Below are positions 15,449 through 23,425 of a stretch of DNA of 28,824 nt, piece by piece; within the stretch, counting starts at the first letter, position 1, and each line of letters begins with the position of its first letter. Both the position numbers and the translations under genes were made by a program. Under the pieces are notes generated by a model. The model was not told where the DNA came from, made no database searches, and worked only from the letters and a program-made list of their open reading frames with translations. This DNA is from an uncultured Lachnospiraceae bacterium (GTDB taxonomy: Bacteria; Bacillota; Clostridia; Lachnospirales; Lachnospiraceae). Location: NCBI GenBank assembly GCA_900554205.1, contig USGM01000032.1:1-28824 (forward strand), written 5' to 3'.

Positions 15449-18266
15449 CTGTCACTTCTCCTTGCTGTACGGCATGTACAAACACCTTTGCCACACGATA
15501 AAGCTCTCTGTTCTCTGTTCCGGCATCCATGCCCCCTCCGGCTGCCGCACGGACATCTGTGGTGACAACACTGATATTGCCCACCGTCCAGCTCTCACCG
15601 GCTTCCTGTCTAAAGATATCGGCTATTTTTTCGGTTTTCATAACCTCCTGCCCGTTATTCCTGAGTATTCCGTCAAGTTTTCCATCCTTAAAGCCCAATT
15701 CTGCGCTCAGACCCGTCTGGCTGCCGGTCCGGACAGTGATCTCCACCTGACTGCTGCCCTCTGAATTGCGCTCAAAGCTAAGGTGTACCCTTGTCATTTT
15801 CCCATCAATCTCCAGCGGCAGGAAAAATTCCTGCTTCTGCGCAAGTCTGCCCACAATCGTCAGCTGCTTATGGCACAGCTGCATATGCCTTACATCAAGG
15901 GAGCTGCCCGCCGAATCGAATGTCATTTCCTCGACCGCCGCTTTCGCAGCTGTCAGCGCTTCCTCATAGCTGTCCCCAAACTCTTCCGGCTGGTCGAGCT
16001 TCCGCCAGAGCTCCGTCGAATCCGCATCCGCTGTATTTCCGTCAAACAGATCCTCCTCGTCCCCAAGCAATGCCATAGCCGCTATCAGATTATCCGCGCC
16101 CGCAGGAAGCTCTCCCCTCTGCAGCATTGCCGTGCACTCCGCATCCGCCGACGCAAGCGCCGAGCGGTATTGCGCAAGCTGCTCCCGGTTGTACTCCGCT
16201 TCCGACGTCTCACTATATGACACATCCGTCAGAACTGTTTCTGCCACTTCCGAAAAAGCCCTCGAAATCTGTGTGGGAATACTCTCCCCGTTTCTGATGA
16301 TCTCCGAGACAGCCCCAAGCTTGTCGCCAACCTTTGCATCCAGCGACTTCGCCTTTCCGCTGCGCACTGCGCTGAGAAGATTCGTAAAATGAACCTCCGC
16401 CTGTGCATTGACAAGCGCGCCTACGGCAGCGCCGTCCGTCTTCTCTATCTGCCGCACGAGACGGTAAATGCCGATATAGCTCTCTCTCTCGGCGGCGGTA
16501 ATCTCATGATTCCGCTCCAATCCGTAGAGAAACCGGCTGTAGCTCTCCGCCGTCGACTGGTACTCCTCCGGCAGCTCCGCAAAATATTCCTCCAGCTCCG
16601 CAAAGCTCTTCTCGAGGGGGTTGACCCCATCCCTGATCATCTTGAGCGTGGCGGCGGGTGTCAGCTTCTCTACCACCGTCTGCACCTGTCTGTCCGCCTC
16701 CCTCACCTTATCAAGATTCTGAAGGTTCATTTCCATGCGGTTATAGCCGAGAATACGCACCGCCCTGCGGTTCTCCTCCGTCAGCTCCTGCCCCAGATCA
16801 TTCAGGATCTCATCAACATTAGCAAAAGCCTTTTTGATGCTGTCCCCAAGATCCCTTCTCGGCGCAGTCATCAAGGTCTCATAGCTCTCTCCTGCCTTTT
16901 TATAAGTGTCCTGAAGAGCCTTTCCCTCTGCGTGGAAGTCTCCGAGCGTCTCGATGCTCTGCCCCTCCGCAAAGCCCCCGATGACTTCTGCGGGCAGTCC
17001 CGGCAGTTCCCTGACAGCAGTGTCAGCAACCTTATACTCACGGTACCTTTCGACAGCATCGCTCTCCTGCGGGAAATACTGCTCCGCAAGCTCCTTCTCC
17101 GCCTGCCGCAATGCATCGATCAGCTTCTCCATCGGCGCGGTGTCAATAGAAAAGCCGCTCTTCAACAGCTTCACATTTGCCTCCGCCGTCATATGTAACC
17201 GGATCTCCTCCAGCTGCCTTCTCGCCGTCAGATTTCCCTCGCAAGCCTCCCATGCCTGCTCGCTGTGGTAATATTCATCCCATCTGGCAGCCTTCTCATA
17301 CAGCCCCTCGGTCTCACCCGCAAGATCTGCCCGGAGCGGAGTCTTTCCCTCTTCCACCGCCGTCGCTGCCGCCTTCGCAAACGCTTCCATCGTCACCGGA
17401 AATTCAAGCTCCTTAAGCTGCTTAAGCTGCCCGAGATTTTCCTCCGTCAGCGGCAAACCATTGTCCAGAAGCCACGCCGAGTCCCGACGGCTTTCCTCGT
17501 CCGGCTGCCTGCCGGAGCGGGCGATAATGTCGTCTATCTGCGCCGCCAGCTCTCCGTCTGCCGCGCTCCCTCCGGTTCGCGTATAATATCCCTTTATATC
17601 CTCTGCATAATAGGCGGGAGCTTCGGCGCTGCCCGCAGCCGCCCCACTGTTTTCCGCCATATATAAATTCCAGATCTCATTGTCAAGCCCGTTGTCAAGC
17701 AGATAGCGGATGCTCCCCTGTCCCGGCGCTTCCAGCTGGTTCGCCATCGTCCATGCCTGTGCAACCGCCGAAATATTTTCCTCCGTCAACGGCAGATCCG
17801 CCGCCCGGAAGCTCTCGGCAACCGTCTGCGCAAGCGCCTGACTGCCCAGCGCCGCTGCCAGAGTCTCCATATCAATGTCGTCCGTATAACCAGCGATCCG
17901 CTTGCCGGAACGCGCAAGCTCCGCCTTGATCTTATCAACAATCGTCACGGTCTCCTCAGGATCCATGCTTCCGAAATCAAAGCCCTCCTCCTGAAGTCTG
18001 GCATAATCCTCCTCGGACATCGTGTTAGACATCAATGTCATGTAATCCTGCTGAATGCCGACATCTGTTCCTGCCGCCTCCTGCTGCAGCTGCAGCACGG
18101 ACTTTCCCCTGCCGCCATCCACGCCGATGCCGCGGTTCCCGTTATTGTAAACAGCCGACGCTGCATTCCGCCTGTCAACCGGCGCCTTATCGCGGACGCC
18201 TTCTCTTCTTGCCGGATTCAGATGCTCTGTCTCTATGGCCTTCTGGTTCTGAAATGTAATCTTCAC
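15438..18266 (-). CDS. DUF6240-type giant protein of the flagellin operon
   Basis: A 942-aa, acidic, Ala/Glu-rich, largely helical protein without signal peptide or TM helix. I recognise it as the DUF6240 type found beside flagellin genes in Lachnospiraceae; its function is not established. Several stretches recur loosely (LTEEN and WLLDNGLPLTEENLGQLKQLKEL versus RYLLDNGLDNEIWNLYM), suggesting internal helical repeats. The last 150 residues (FLPLEIDGKMTRVHLSFERN...QVEITVRTGSQ...FKDGKLDGILR) resemble the C-terminal fold of hook-length control proteins (FliK) in strand order, which is weak evidence. The start is GTG at 18266 with AGGAG seven bases upstream; the longer frame crosses a terminator. 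The overlapping flagellin start makes a secretion- or filament-related role likely. Confidence 0.72.
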   Translation of the reverse strand: MKITFQNQKAIETEHLNPARREGVRDKAPVDRRNAASAVYNNGNRGIGVDGGRGKSVLQLQQEAAGTDVGIQQDYMTLMSNTMSEEDYARLQEEGFDFGSMDPEETVTIVDKIKAELARSGKRIAGYTDDIDMETLAAALGSQALAQTVAESFRAADLPLTEENISAVAQAWTMANQLEAPGQGSIRYLLDNGLDNEIWNLYMAENSGAAAGSAEAPAYYAEDIKGYYTRTGGSAADGELAAQIDDIIARSGRQPDEESRRDSAWLLDNGLPLTEENLGQLKQLKELEFPVTMEAFAKAAATAVEEGKTPLRADLAGETEGLYEKAARWDEYYHSEQAWEACEGNLTARRQLEEIRLHMTAEANVKLLKSGFSIDTAPMEKLIDALRQAEKELAEQYFPQESDAVERYREYKVADTAVRELPGLPAEVIGGFAEGQSIETLGDFHAEGKALQDTYKKAGESYETLMTAPRRDLGDSIKKAFANVDEILNDLGQELTEENRRAVRILGYNRMEMNLQNLDKVREADRQVQTVVEKLTPAATLKMIRDGVNPLEKSFAELEEYFAELPEEYQSTAESYSRFLYGLERNHEITAAERESYIGIYRLVRQIEKTDGAAVGALVNAQAEVHFTNLLSAVRSGKAKSLDAKVGDKLGAVSEIIRNGESIPTQISRAFSEVAETVLTDVSYSETSEAEYNREQLAQYRSALASADAECTAMLQRGELPAGADNLIAAMALLGDEEDLFDGNTADADSTELWRKLDQPEEFGDSYEEALTAAKAAVEEMTFDSAGSSLDVRHMQLCHKQLTIVGRLAQKQEFFLPLEIDGKMTRVHLSFERNSEGSSQVEITVRTGSQTGLSAELGFKDGKLDGILRNNGQEVMKTEKIADIFRQEAGESWTVGNISVVTTDVRAAAGGGMDAGTENRELYRVAKVFVHAVQQGEVTDEN

Positions 18267-18306
18267 ACGAATTCTCCTGTCTGATATAGGTGATCCTGTT
18301 CCAATG

Positions 18307-18340
18307 AAAAAAGATGAGGGGCCTGTCAGACCACTCATCT
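18307..18340 (-). terminator. Intrinsic terminator after glgB
   Basis: Minus strand hairpin AGATGAG-T-GGTCT...GGCC-C-CTCATCT (18312-18340, one internal mismatch and one G-U pair) followed by six T. It lies 38 bp after the glgB stop and directly before the DUF6240 gene. Confidence 0.82.
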
Positions 18341-18343
18341 CTT

Positions 18344-18370
18344 ATTTCGGTTAGCTTTGCCGTTTCCTTA
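18344..18370 (-). promoter_or_regulatory. Candidate sigma-28 (flagellar) promoter for the DUF6240-flagellin-fliS operon
   Basis: Minus strand TAAG (18367-18370), 15-nt spacer, ACCGAAAT (18344-18351), against the sigma-28 pattern TAAA-15-GCCGATAA. The -10 matches five of eight positions, so this is only a candidate. The predicted start point falls in the left arm of the glgB terminator. No sigmaA promoter is evident between glgB and the GTG at 18266. Confidence 0.45.
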
Positions 18371-18377
18371 ACAGTCG

Positions 18378-20285
18378 TCAGAACACAAAAACCGCAGCGC
18401 CATAGGGCGGAAGATCCATGGTGAAGGAGTAATCATGGTAATGGAACGGCTTTTTCTCCGCCATGATCTCCGGCTGAATTTCATTGCCCCAGCCGCCGAA
18501 TCTCTCCTCATCGCTGTTCAGGATCAGCTTATATTTCGTATTCTTCGGAACCGCAACCCGGTATTTTTCCCTCTTGACCGGTGTCATATTCAGTACAAAC
18601 AATATACTGTTCTTTCCTGTGGAGGATTTTCTCACAAACGAATAGACACTGTTCTCGGCATCATCCGCATTCATCCACTCAAAGCCTGCCCATGTGTCGT
18701 CCAGCTCGTAGAGTGCGGGGTACTTCCTGTACATTTTGAGCAGCTCCTTCACAAAGGTATGCATGCCCTGATTATTCTTCTCGCCGAGCAGGAACCAGTC
18801 GAGCTCCCTCGCCTCGCTCCACTCTCTCTCCTGTCCGAAATCCTGCCCCATGAACAACAGCTTCTTGCCGGAATGTCCGAACATATAGGCATAGCCCACC
18901 CGGAGATTGGCGTACTTATCAACAGGGTAGCCGGGCATCTTATTCACCATGGAACACTTTAAATGTACCACTTCATCATGTGACAGCGGAAGAATGTACT
19001 TCTCGCTCTCATTATAGCTCATCGCAAAGGTCATTCCGTAATGATCGCCCTTGCGGTACAGCGGATCGAGCTTCATGTACTCACAGAAATCGTGCATCCA
19101 GCCCATGTTCCACTTAAAGGCAAAGCCAAGACTATCGCCGCCGATATCACCCGTGACATTCGGCCATGCAGTTGACTCCTCCGCGATCGTCAGGAAGCCC
19201 GGATAACTGCCGCGCGTCACGGAATTCATGTGCTTAAAGAACTCAATCGCCTCAAGGTTCTCGTGTCCGCCGTATTTATTCGGAACCCACTGTCCTTCCT
19301 TCTTGCCGTAATCCAGATACAGCATAGAGGCAACCGCATCCACACGGATTCCGTCCACATGGAACTCTCTGAGCCAGAACAGCACATTCGCAATCAGGAA
19401 ATTCTTGACCTCCGGCTTACCGTAGTTGAAAATCTTTGTCCCCCAGTCCGGGTGCTCGCCAAGCCTGGGATCGGGATGCTCAAAGATACACTTGCCGTCA
19501 AACTCCACCAGCCCGTGCGCATCCGTCGCAAAGTGTGCCGGAACCCAGTCCAGAATTACTCCTACCCCCGCCTTATGCAGCGCATTGACAAGATACATAA
19601 AGTCCTTAGGCGTTCCGTAGCGCGATGTCGGCGCATAATATCCTGTGACCTGATAGCCCCATGAACCGTCAAAGGGATGCTCCGCAATTCCCATCAGTTC
19701 CACGTGAGTGTATTTCATTTCTTTGATGTATTCCACGATCCTGTCCGCAAACTGACGGTAATTATAAAAGCCTTCCTCTGTCCCGTCAGGATGCTTCATA
19801 AAAGATCCGATATGGCACTCATAGATTGCCATCGGTTCCCTGTTCATATCCTTCTTGTCCCGCTGTTCGAGCCATTTTGCGTCCGTCCATGCAAAACCGG
19901 ATAGATCCGTTACAATGGAAGCCGTTCCGGGACGGTACTCTGCCTGATTGGCAAACGGATCTGCCTTGTAAAGCTTTCTGCCGTCCTGCGCATGAATGAG
20001 GAACTTGTACATTTCTCCCTCTGCCACGCCCGGAATGAATAATCCCCAGATTCCTACAGGGCCGAGCTTTTTCATCGGATGCTGTTCCTCGTTCCAGCCG
20101 TTGAAGCTGCCGATCACATAGACCGCTTCGGCGTTTGGCGCCCACACTCCGAAAAATACTCCCTCTACACCGTCTTCCACAGAGAAATGCGCTCCGAGTT
20201 TCTTATAGATGTCGTAATGAGTGCCCTGTGAAAACAAGTACTGATCCGCCTCTGAAATAAATACCTTCTCCGTACCCTTTTGCAT
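18378..20285 (-). CDS. glgB: 1,4-alpha-glucan branching enzyme GlgB
   Basis: A 635-aa enzyme that cuts alpha-1,4 glucan chains and re-attaches them as alpha-1,6 branches in glycogen synthesis. Order: a short N-terminal segment, the CBM48 domain (FGVWAPNAEAVYVIGSFNGW), the GH13 barrel, and a C-terminal beta domain. Catalytic stretches are HVDGIRVDAVASMLYLDY (nucleophile Asp near 316), LTIAEESTAWP (acid/base Glu near 369) and LPLSHDEVVH (Asp near 437). WGYQVTGYYAPTSRYG is also typical. Length fits the family. The start is ATG at 20285, with GGAGGAG overlapping the end of the upstream TPR gene; the gap is 13 nt, so the two form an operon. No other glg gene is present in the window. Confidence 0.97.
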   Translation of the reverse strand: MQKGTEKVFISEADQYLFSQGTHYDIYKKLGAHFSVEDGVEGVFFGVWAPNAEAVYVIGSFNGWNEEQHPMKKLGPVGIWGLFIPGVAEGEMYKFLIHAQDGRKLYKADPFANQAEYRPGTASIVTDLSGFAWTDAKWLEQRDKKDMNREPMAIYECHIGSFMKHPDGTEEGFYNYRQFADRIVEYIKEMKYTHVELMGIAEHPFDGSWGYQVTGYYAPTSRYGTPKDFMYLVNALHKAGVGVILDWVPAHFATDAHGLVEFDGKCIFEHPDPRLGEHPDWGTKIFNYGKPEVKNFLIANVLFWLREFHVDGIRVDAVASMLYLDYGKKEGQWVPNKYGGHENLEAIEFFKHMNSVTRGSYPGFLTIAEESTAWPNVTGDIGGDSLGFAFKWNMGWMHDFCEYMKLDPLYRKGDHYGMTFAMSYNESEKYILPLSHDEVVHLKCSMVNKMPGYPVDKYANLRVGYAYMFGHSGKKLLFMGQDFGQEREWSEARELDWFLLGEKNNQGMHTFVKELLKMYRKYPALYELDDTWAGFEWMNADDAENSVYSFVRKSSTGKNSILFVLNMTPVKREKYRVAVPKNTKYKLILNSDEERFGGWGNEIQPEIMAEKKPFHYHDYSFTMDLPPYGAAVFVF

Positions 20286-20298
20286 GTCTGCTCCTCCA

Positions 20299-23277
20299 CT
20301 ATACAAAATCCTTTTCTGTCAGAATGATCATATCCTCTTCATCATACCTCTTTGCAAACAGGATGTCGAAGAAATGACCCAGCGTCTTTCTGTTTGCATG
20401 ATGAATTGCCGCGTCCACAATCTCCTTCACATCCAGCACCGTTACAACGTGATCTATGGTCTGCCGTTCCTCAATGCATGTATGCAGCGCCAGCATACCC
20501 AGCTCGTCAATGGAGTACTCCTGCTTTTTCGCATACTGTCTGCCAAATGCGGCAAGTGAATCATTGCTCATCGCCTCGACATCCATTCTTGCAGTGAAGC
20601 TCTCCTGCAATTCAGGATATACCTTGAACAGCTTGCCGATTGCCTTCTTTGTATCCTCCAGCGCAATAATGATGCCGAAATTCTCCTTTTGCAAGGTCTT
20701 GCACAATGCCTCAACCGCCGGCTTTTCCATTTTGGATGCCTTCTGGATAATCAGCGCGCCGTTCTTGAGATGCTCCAGCGTTTCCTCAACATTTCTGGCA
20801 TTCATACCCTGACCGGAGATCTTTGCAACCTTTCCGGAGAAATTGCTGTCTGTCATCTGAATCTCGCGGATCATATTCTTGGCAAGCGACAGGGTGTCCA
20901 TACCCTCCTCACCCGTGATGATGATATTACCCGTATAAGCCGCCATGCTGATGCTGTCGATCGCATTAACCAGCTTTTCCTTGCCGGAACGGCTCTGGAT
21001 GAAGGGGCCGTACAGCTCCTTCTCCTCGCGGGTCAGCGCCCTCACCTTCGGCTTCTCACGTTCAACCGGCTCGTCCGCTTCGGCGGCCTGCTCCGGCTCC
21101 GCGGGGTTTTCCGTCTGGCCTACGGCCTGCTCCGACTCTTCGGTTGTCTCCGCGAAGTTCTCCGCCCCTGTCACCTCTTCGGGCGCTTTCGGCTCGTCCG
21201 CTTCGACCTCCTCGATCTCTTCGATTTCCTCTACCTCTCCGTATTCCTCATCGGCGGCATCCTGTGCTTCCCCGGATTCCTCTGTCTCTGCGACAATCTC
21301 CGCCTCTGCCACTTCCTCTGTCTCTTCCGGCTCGTCCGCTTCAACAACCTCCTCCGGCTCTGCGGGGCTTTCCGTCTGATCTTCGGCATTTTCCGGCTCT
21401 GCGGCAGCCTCGACCTCTTCGGCCTCTTCGATCTCCTCGATTTCCTCTGCCTCGCCGTATTCCTCATCGACGGCATCCTGTGCTTCCTCGGATTCCTCTG
21501 TCTCTGCGACGATCTCCGCCTCTGCCACTTCTTCTGTCACTTCCGGCTCTGCGGTTGTCTCAGCCTCAATTACTTCTTCAGGCTCTTCTGCTTCCGGCTC
21601 GTCCGTTTCAACGACTTCCGCCTCTGTCACCTCTTCGGGCGCTTCCGCTTCGGCAATCTCCACCGGCTCATCCGGCTCATCATCCTTCGCTGCTGCCTGC
21701 TGGCTCTCAAGCTGCTCCAGCAGTCCGTCCCTTACCGCGGCCTCAAATTCGGTAAACATGGTTCCCGTCTGCTCCAGAACATGCTGGCGAACCTCCTCCT
21801 GACGCTTTGCCTCGTTTACCTTCTTCAGCTTCTCCCATTCTGTGAGAATGTCCTCAATGCTCATCTGTCCCGTGATCTGCTTTTCAACAGCCTCACTCTC
21901 CGGGACAACAAGTCTGATCTGTCCGTCCGACTCCTGGGACAGCACTCCCGCAAGCTCCTTCGGCGGCTGTGCCTTCAAAACCTGCTCCTCGCTCTCCATG
22001 CGCAGCTCATTCATCACTGTCCGGGCTGTCTCGTCCGTCTCCTCTGTCGCCGGAACCGGTTCTTCCGGCTCCCCTGCTGACACTATTGTTTCGTTCGGCT
22101 CTGCGGTCGGCTGCTCAGTTGCCTCCGGCTCCTCTGCCGACAGTACTGTCGGCTGTTCCTCCTCTTCGGGCAGAATCTCCTCCATGCCCATCGGACTGCC
22201 TGTAGGCTGTTCCTGGGAACGCTCCTGGAGATTTCCCAGATCGCCGGTCGCGCCGAAGAAGACCTCTGAGCCCTCCATTACCTCCGCCTCGGAGCCGAAA
22301 TCGCCCTCGTTCACCTCGTCGATCTCCGGCAGAGACAGACTCTCCGTATCTGCGTCGATCATCGGTGAAAGAATGGATCGTGTCACTGCATCCTCTCTGC
22401 TCTTCTGATCCGCAGCCAGTACCTCCTTCAATCCGGCAGCAAGCTCCGCCTGAAGGTTAATTGTATTATATTCACCGACATCCATGGTTTTCACCTGAAT
22501 GTCCATTTCCTCCGGGTCTTCTTTTGTTTCCGGCTGTTTTACCTCAGGATATACCACCCTCTGCTGTTCCGGCTGTGCATCTGACGGGGTCTCTGCCCAC
22601 AGCTCCTGTGGCTCCTCATAGCTATCCCCGCCTTCGGGTCTTGTCTGCTCCGGTATCTCCCCCTTTGCAAACCTGTGGTCGTATTTTGCCTGCTGGCCCG
22701 GGGTCAACGGCTCATGGAGCATTTTCAGTTCCATCGCCTTAATGACATATTTGCCCTCGCCGAACCAGAGGATCAGCTCATCGCACTCCTCCACGCAGCG
22801 TGTTGCCAGACCGACCCTGTGATACAGGTAGGCAAGCTCATACGCCCACTTTTCCCTGTAATCCCGCTTTTTCAGTTCCTCGAGCACGCCGATACGCTCC
22901 TCAAGCCCTACATCCTGTGCCTCGTAAAGCTTATATTGGAGAATATAGCGTCCGGGATCCTTCGGGGCAACCTGTACAAACTCCTTGTAATAATTGATCG
23001 CCTGTACATATTCCTCTGTCTTGATGCACAATTCGCAAAGAGAATAGCAGATCGTCTTGCCGCCGGGTCTTCTCTCATATGCCAGCAGCAGCATATTCTT
23101 TGCGTCCTCATAGCGCCTGTTGATCTTATACAGATCGCTGATGGTACAGAGCATCATCACGCTCTTTACCCTGCGCCAGTCGATTGTGTCCGCAATATCC
23201 GCCGCCTGTGCATAGTCTCCTGTTGCTATCAGTTCCTTTATTTCATCCGCTCTTACTTTATATTCAAACTTATCCAA
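20299..23277 (-). CDS. TPR / acidic repeat / degenerate AAA+ protein
   Basis: A 992-aa cytosolic protein in three parts. Residues 1 to about 190 are helical TPR-like repeats (ISDLYKINRRYEDAKNMLLLAYE; LCIKTEEYVQAINYYKEFVQ; ELAYLYHRVGLATRCVEECDELI). The middle is low-complexity and extremely Glu-rich, with two copies of a 72-codon repeat. The last 250 residues look like an AAA+ ATPase with broken motifs: NIIITGEEGMDTLSLAKNM in place of Walker A (no GKT) and ALIIQKA in place of Walker B (no DE), then a helical lid. The start is TTG at 23277 with GGGAG nine bases upstream; GTG at 23319 lacks a ribosome site. It is the first gene of an operon with glgB. I cannot assign a function; a scaffold role is possible. 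Confidence 0.78.
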   Translation of the reverse strand: MDKFEYKVRADEIKELIATGDYAQAADIADTIDWRRVKSVMMLCTISDLYKINRRYEDAKNMLLLAYERRPGGKTICYSLCELCIKTEEYVQAINYYKEFVQVAPKDPGRYILQYKLYEAQDVGLEERIGVLEELKKRDYREKWAYELAYLYHRVGLATRCVEECDELILWFGEGKYVIKAMELKMLHEPLTPGQQAKYDHRFAKGEIPEQTRPEGGDSYEEPQELWAETPSDAQPEQQRVVYPEVKQPETKEDPEEMDIQVKTMDVGEYNTINLQAELAAGLKEVLAADQKSREDAVTRSILSPMIDADTESLSLPEIDEVNEGDFGSEAEVMEGSEVFFGATGDLGNLQERSQEQPTGSPMGMEEILPEEEEQPTVLSAEEPEATEQPTAEPNETIVSAGEPEEPVPATEETDETARTVMNELRMESEEQVLKAQPPKELAGVLSQESDGQIRLVVPESEAVEKQITGQMSIEDILTEWEKLKKVNEAKRQEEVRQHVLEQTGTMFTEFEAAVRDGLLEQLESQQAAAKDDEPDEPVEIAEAEAPEEVTEAEVVETDEPEAEEPEEVIEAETTAEPEVTEEVAEAEIVAETEESEEAQDAVDEEYGEAEEIEEIEEAEEVEAAAEPENAEDQTESPAEPEEVVEADEPEETEEVAEAEIVAETEESGEAQDAADEEYGEVEEIEEIEEVEADEPKAPEEVTGAENFAETTEESEQAVGQTENPAEPEQAAEADEPVEREKPKVRALTREEKELYGPFIQSRSGKEKLVNAIDSISMAAYTGNIIITGEEGMDTLSLAKNMIREIQMTDSNFSGKVAKISGQGMNARNVEETLEHLKNGALIIQKASKMEKPAVEALCKTLQKENFGIIIALEDTKKAIGKLFKVYPELQESFTARMDVEAMSNDSLAAFGRQYAKKQEYSIDELGMLALHTCIEERQTIDHVVTVLDVKEIVDAAIHHANRKTLGHFFDILFAKRYDEEDMIILTEKDFV
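21205..21340. repeat. Direct repeat copy in the acidic region
   Basis: Nearly identical to 21421-21556 with a period of 216 bp (72 codons). On the minus strand it encodes AEIVAETEESGEAQDAADEE followed by YGEVEEIEEIEEVEA. Part of the Glu-rich domain of the TPR/AAA-like protein, which spans about 21050-21690. Confidence 0.8.
21421..21556. repeat. Direct repeat copy in the acidic region
   Basis: Partner of 21205-21340 at 216-bp distance. It encodes AEIVAETEESEEAQDAVDEE followed by YGEAEEIEEIEEAEEVEA. A shorter third similarity lies at about 21101 (QTENPAEPEQAAEADEP) against about 21361 (QTESPAEPEEVVEADEP), so the domain probably grew by in-frame duplication. Confidence 0.8.
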
Positions 23278-23330
23278 GGTATTTCGCTCCCTATCCGATG
23301 CGTAAGTATAGTTACCCACTATTATTTTTT

Positions 23331-23359
23331 AGTTTATCATAGGGTGAAACATCTGTCAA
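23331..23359 (-). promoter_or_regulatory. SigmaA promoter of the TPR-glgB operon
   Basis: Minus strand perfect -35 TTGACA (23354-23359), 17-nt spacer, TAAACT (23331-23336) with a TG one base upstream (extended -10). It sits between the xylanase terminator and the TTG start at 23277, giving a short leader of about 45 nt. Confidence 0.82.
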
Positions 23360-23370
23360 AAAGAAAAGCG

Positions 23371-23410
23371 AAAAAAAGCACAAGATATAGTGGACATATC
23401 CTGTGCTTTT
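23371..23410. terminator. Bidirectional intrinsic terminator after the xylanase gene
   Basis: A 15-bp stem (23374-23388 with 23396-23410, one G-U pair, seven-base loop) flanked by A and T runs on both sides. On the minus strand it reads AAAAGCACAGGATAT, loop, ATATCTTGTGCTTTT, then further T. It begins 16 bp after the stop of the xylanase gene and lies just upstream of the next promoter, so it insulates the two operons. Confidence 0.92.
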
Positions 23411-23425
23411 TAACAATATATCGAA

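Noticed and set aside
16389..17198. 269-codon plus-strand frame inside the DUF6240 gene
   Set aside because: Antisense shadow of a coding gene with strong domain-wide coding signal on the minus strand; no ribosome site and no recognisable motif.
18267..18338. 5' extension of the DUF6240 gene to 18338
   Set aside because: The extension would translate through the glgB terminator hairpin and has no ribosome site; GTG at 18266 has AGGAG at ideal distance.
21050..21690. CRISPR or intergenic tandem repeat
   Set aside because: The repeats are in frame within a gene, vary at codon level, and encode an acidic domain; there are no regular spacers.
20689..22080. 463-codon open frame on the plus strand
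   Set aside because: It is the mirror of the Glu-rich, GC-patterned region of the minus-strand TPR/AAA-like gene; composition is Leu/Cys/Arg biased and it has no family features.
23278..23319. GTG start at 23319 for the TPR/AAA-like protein
   Set aside because: No ribosome site precedes it and it lies about 12 bases after the -10; TTG at 23277 has GGGAG upstream.
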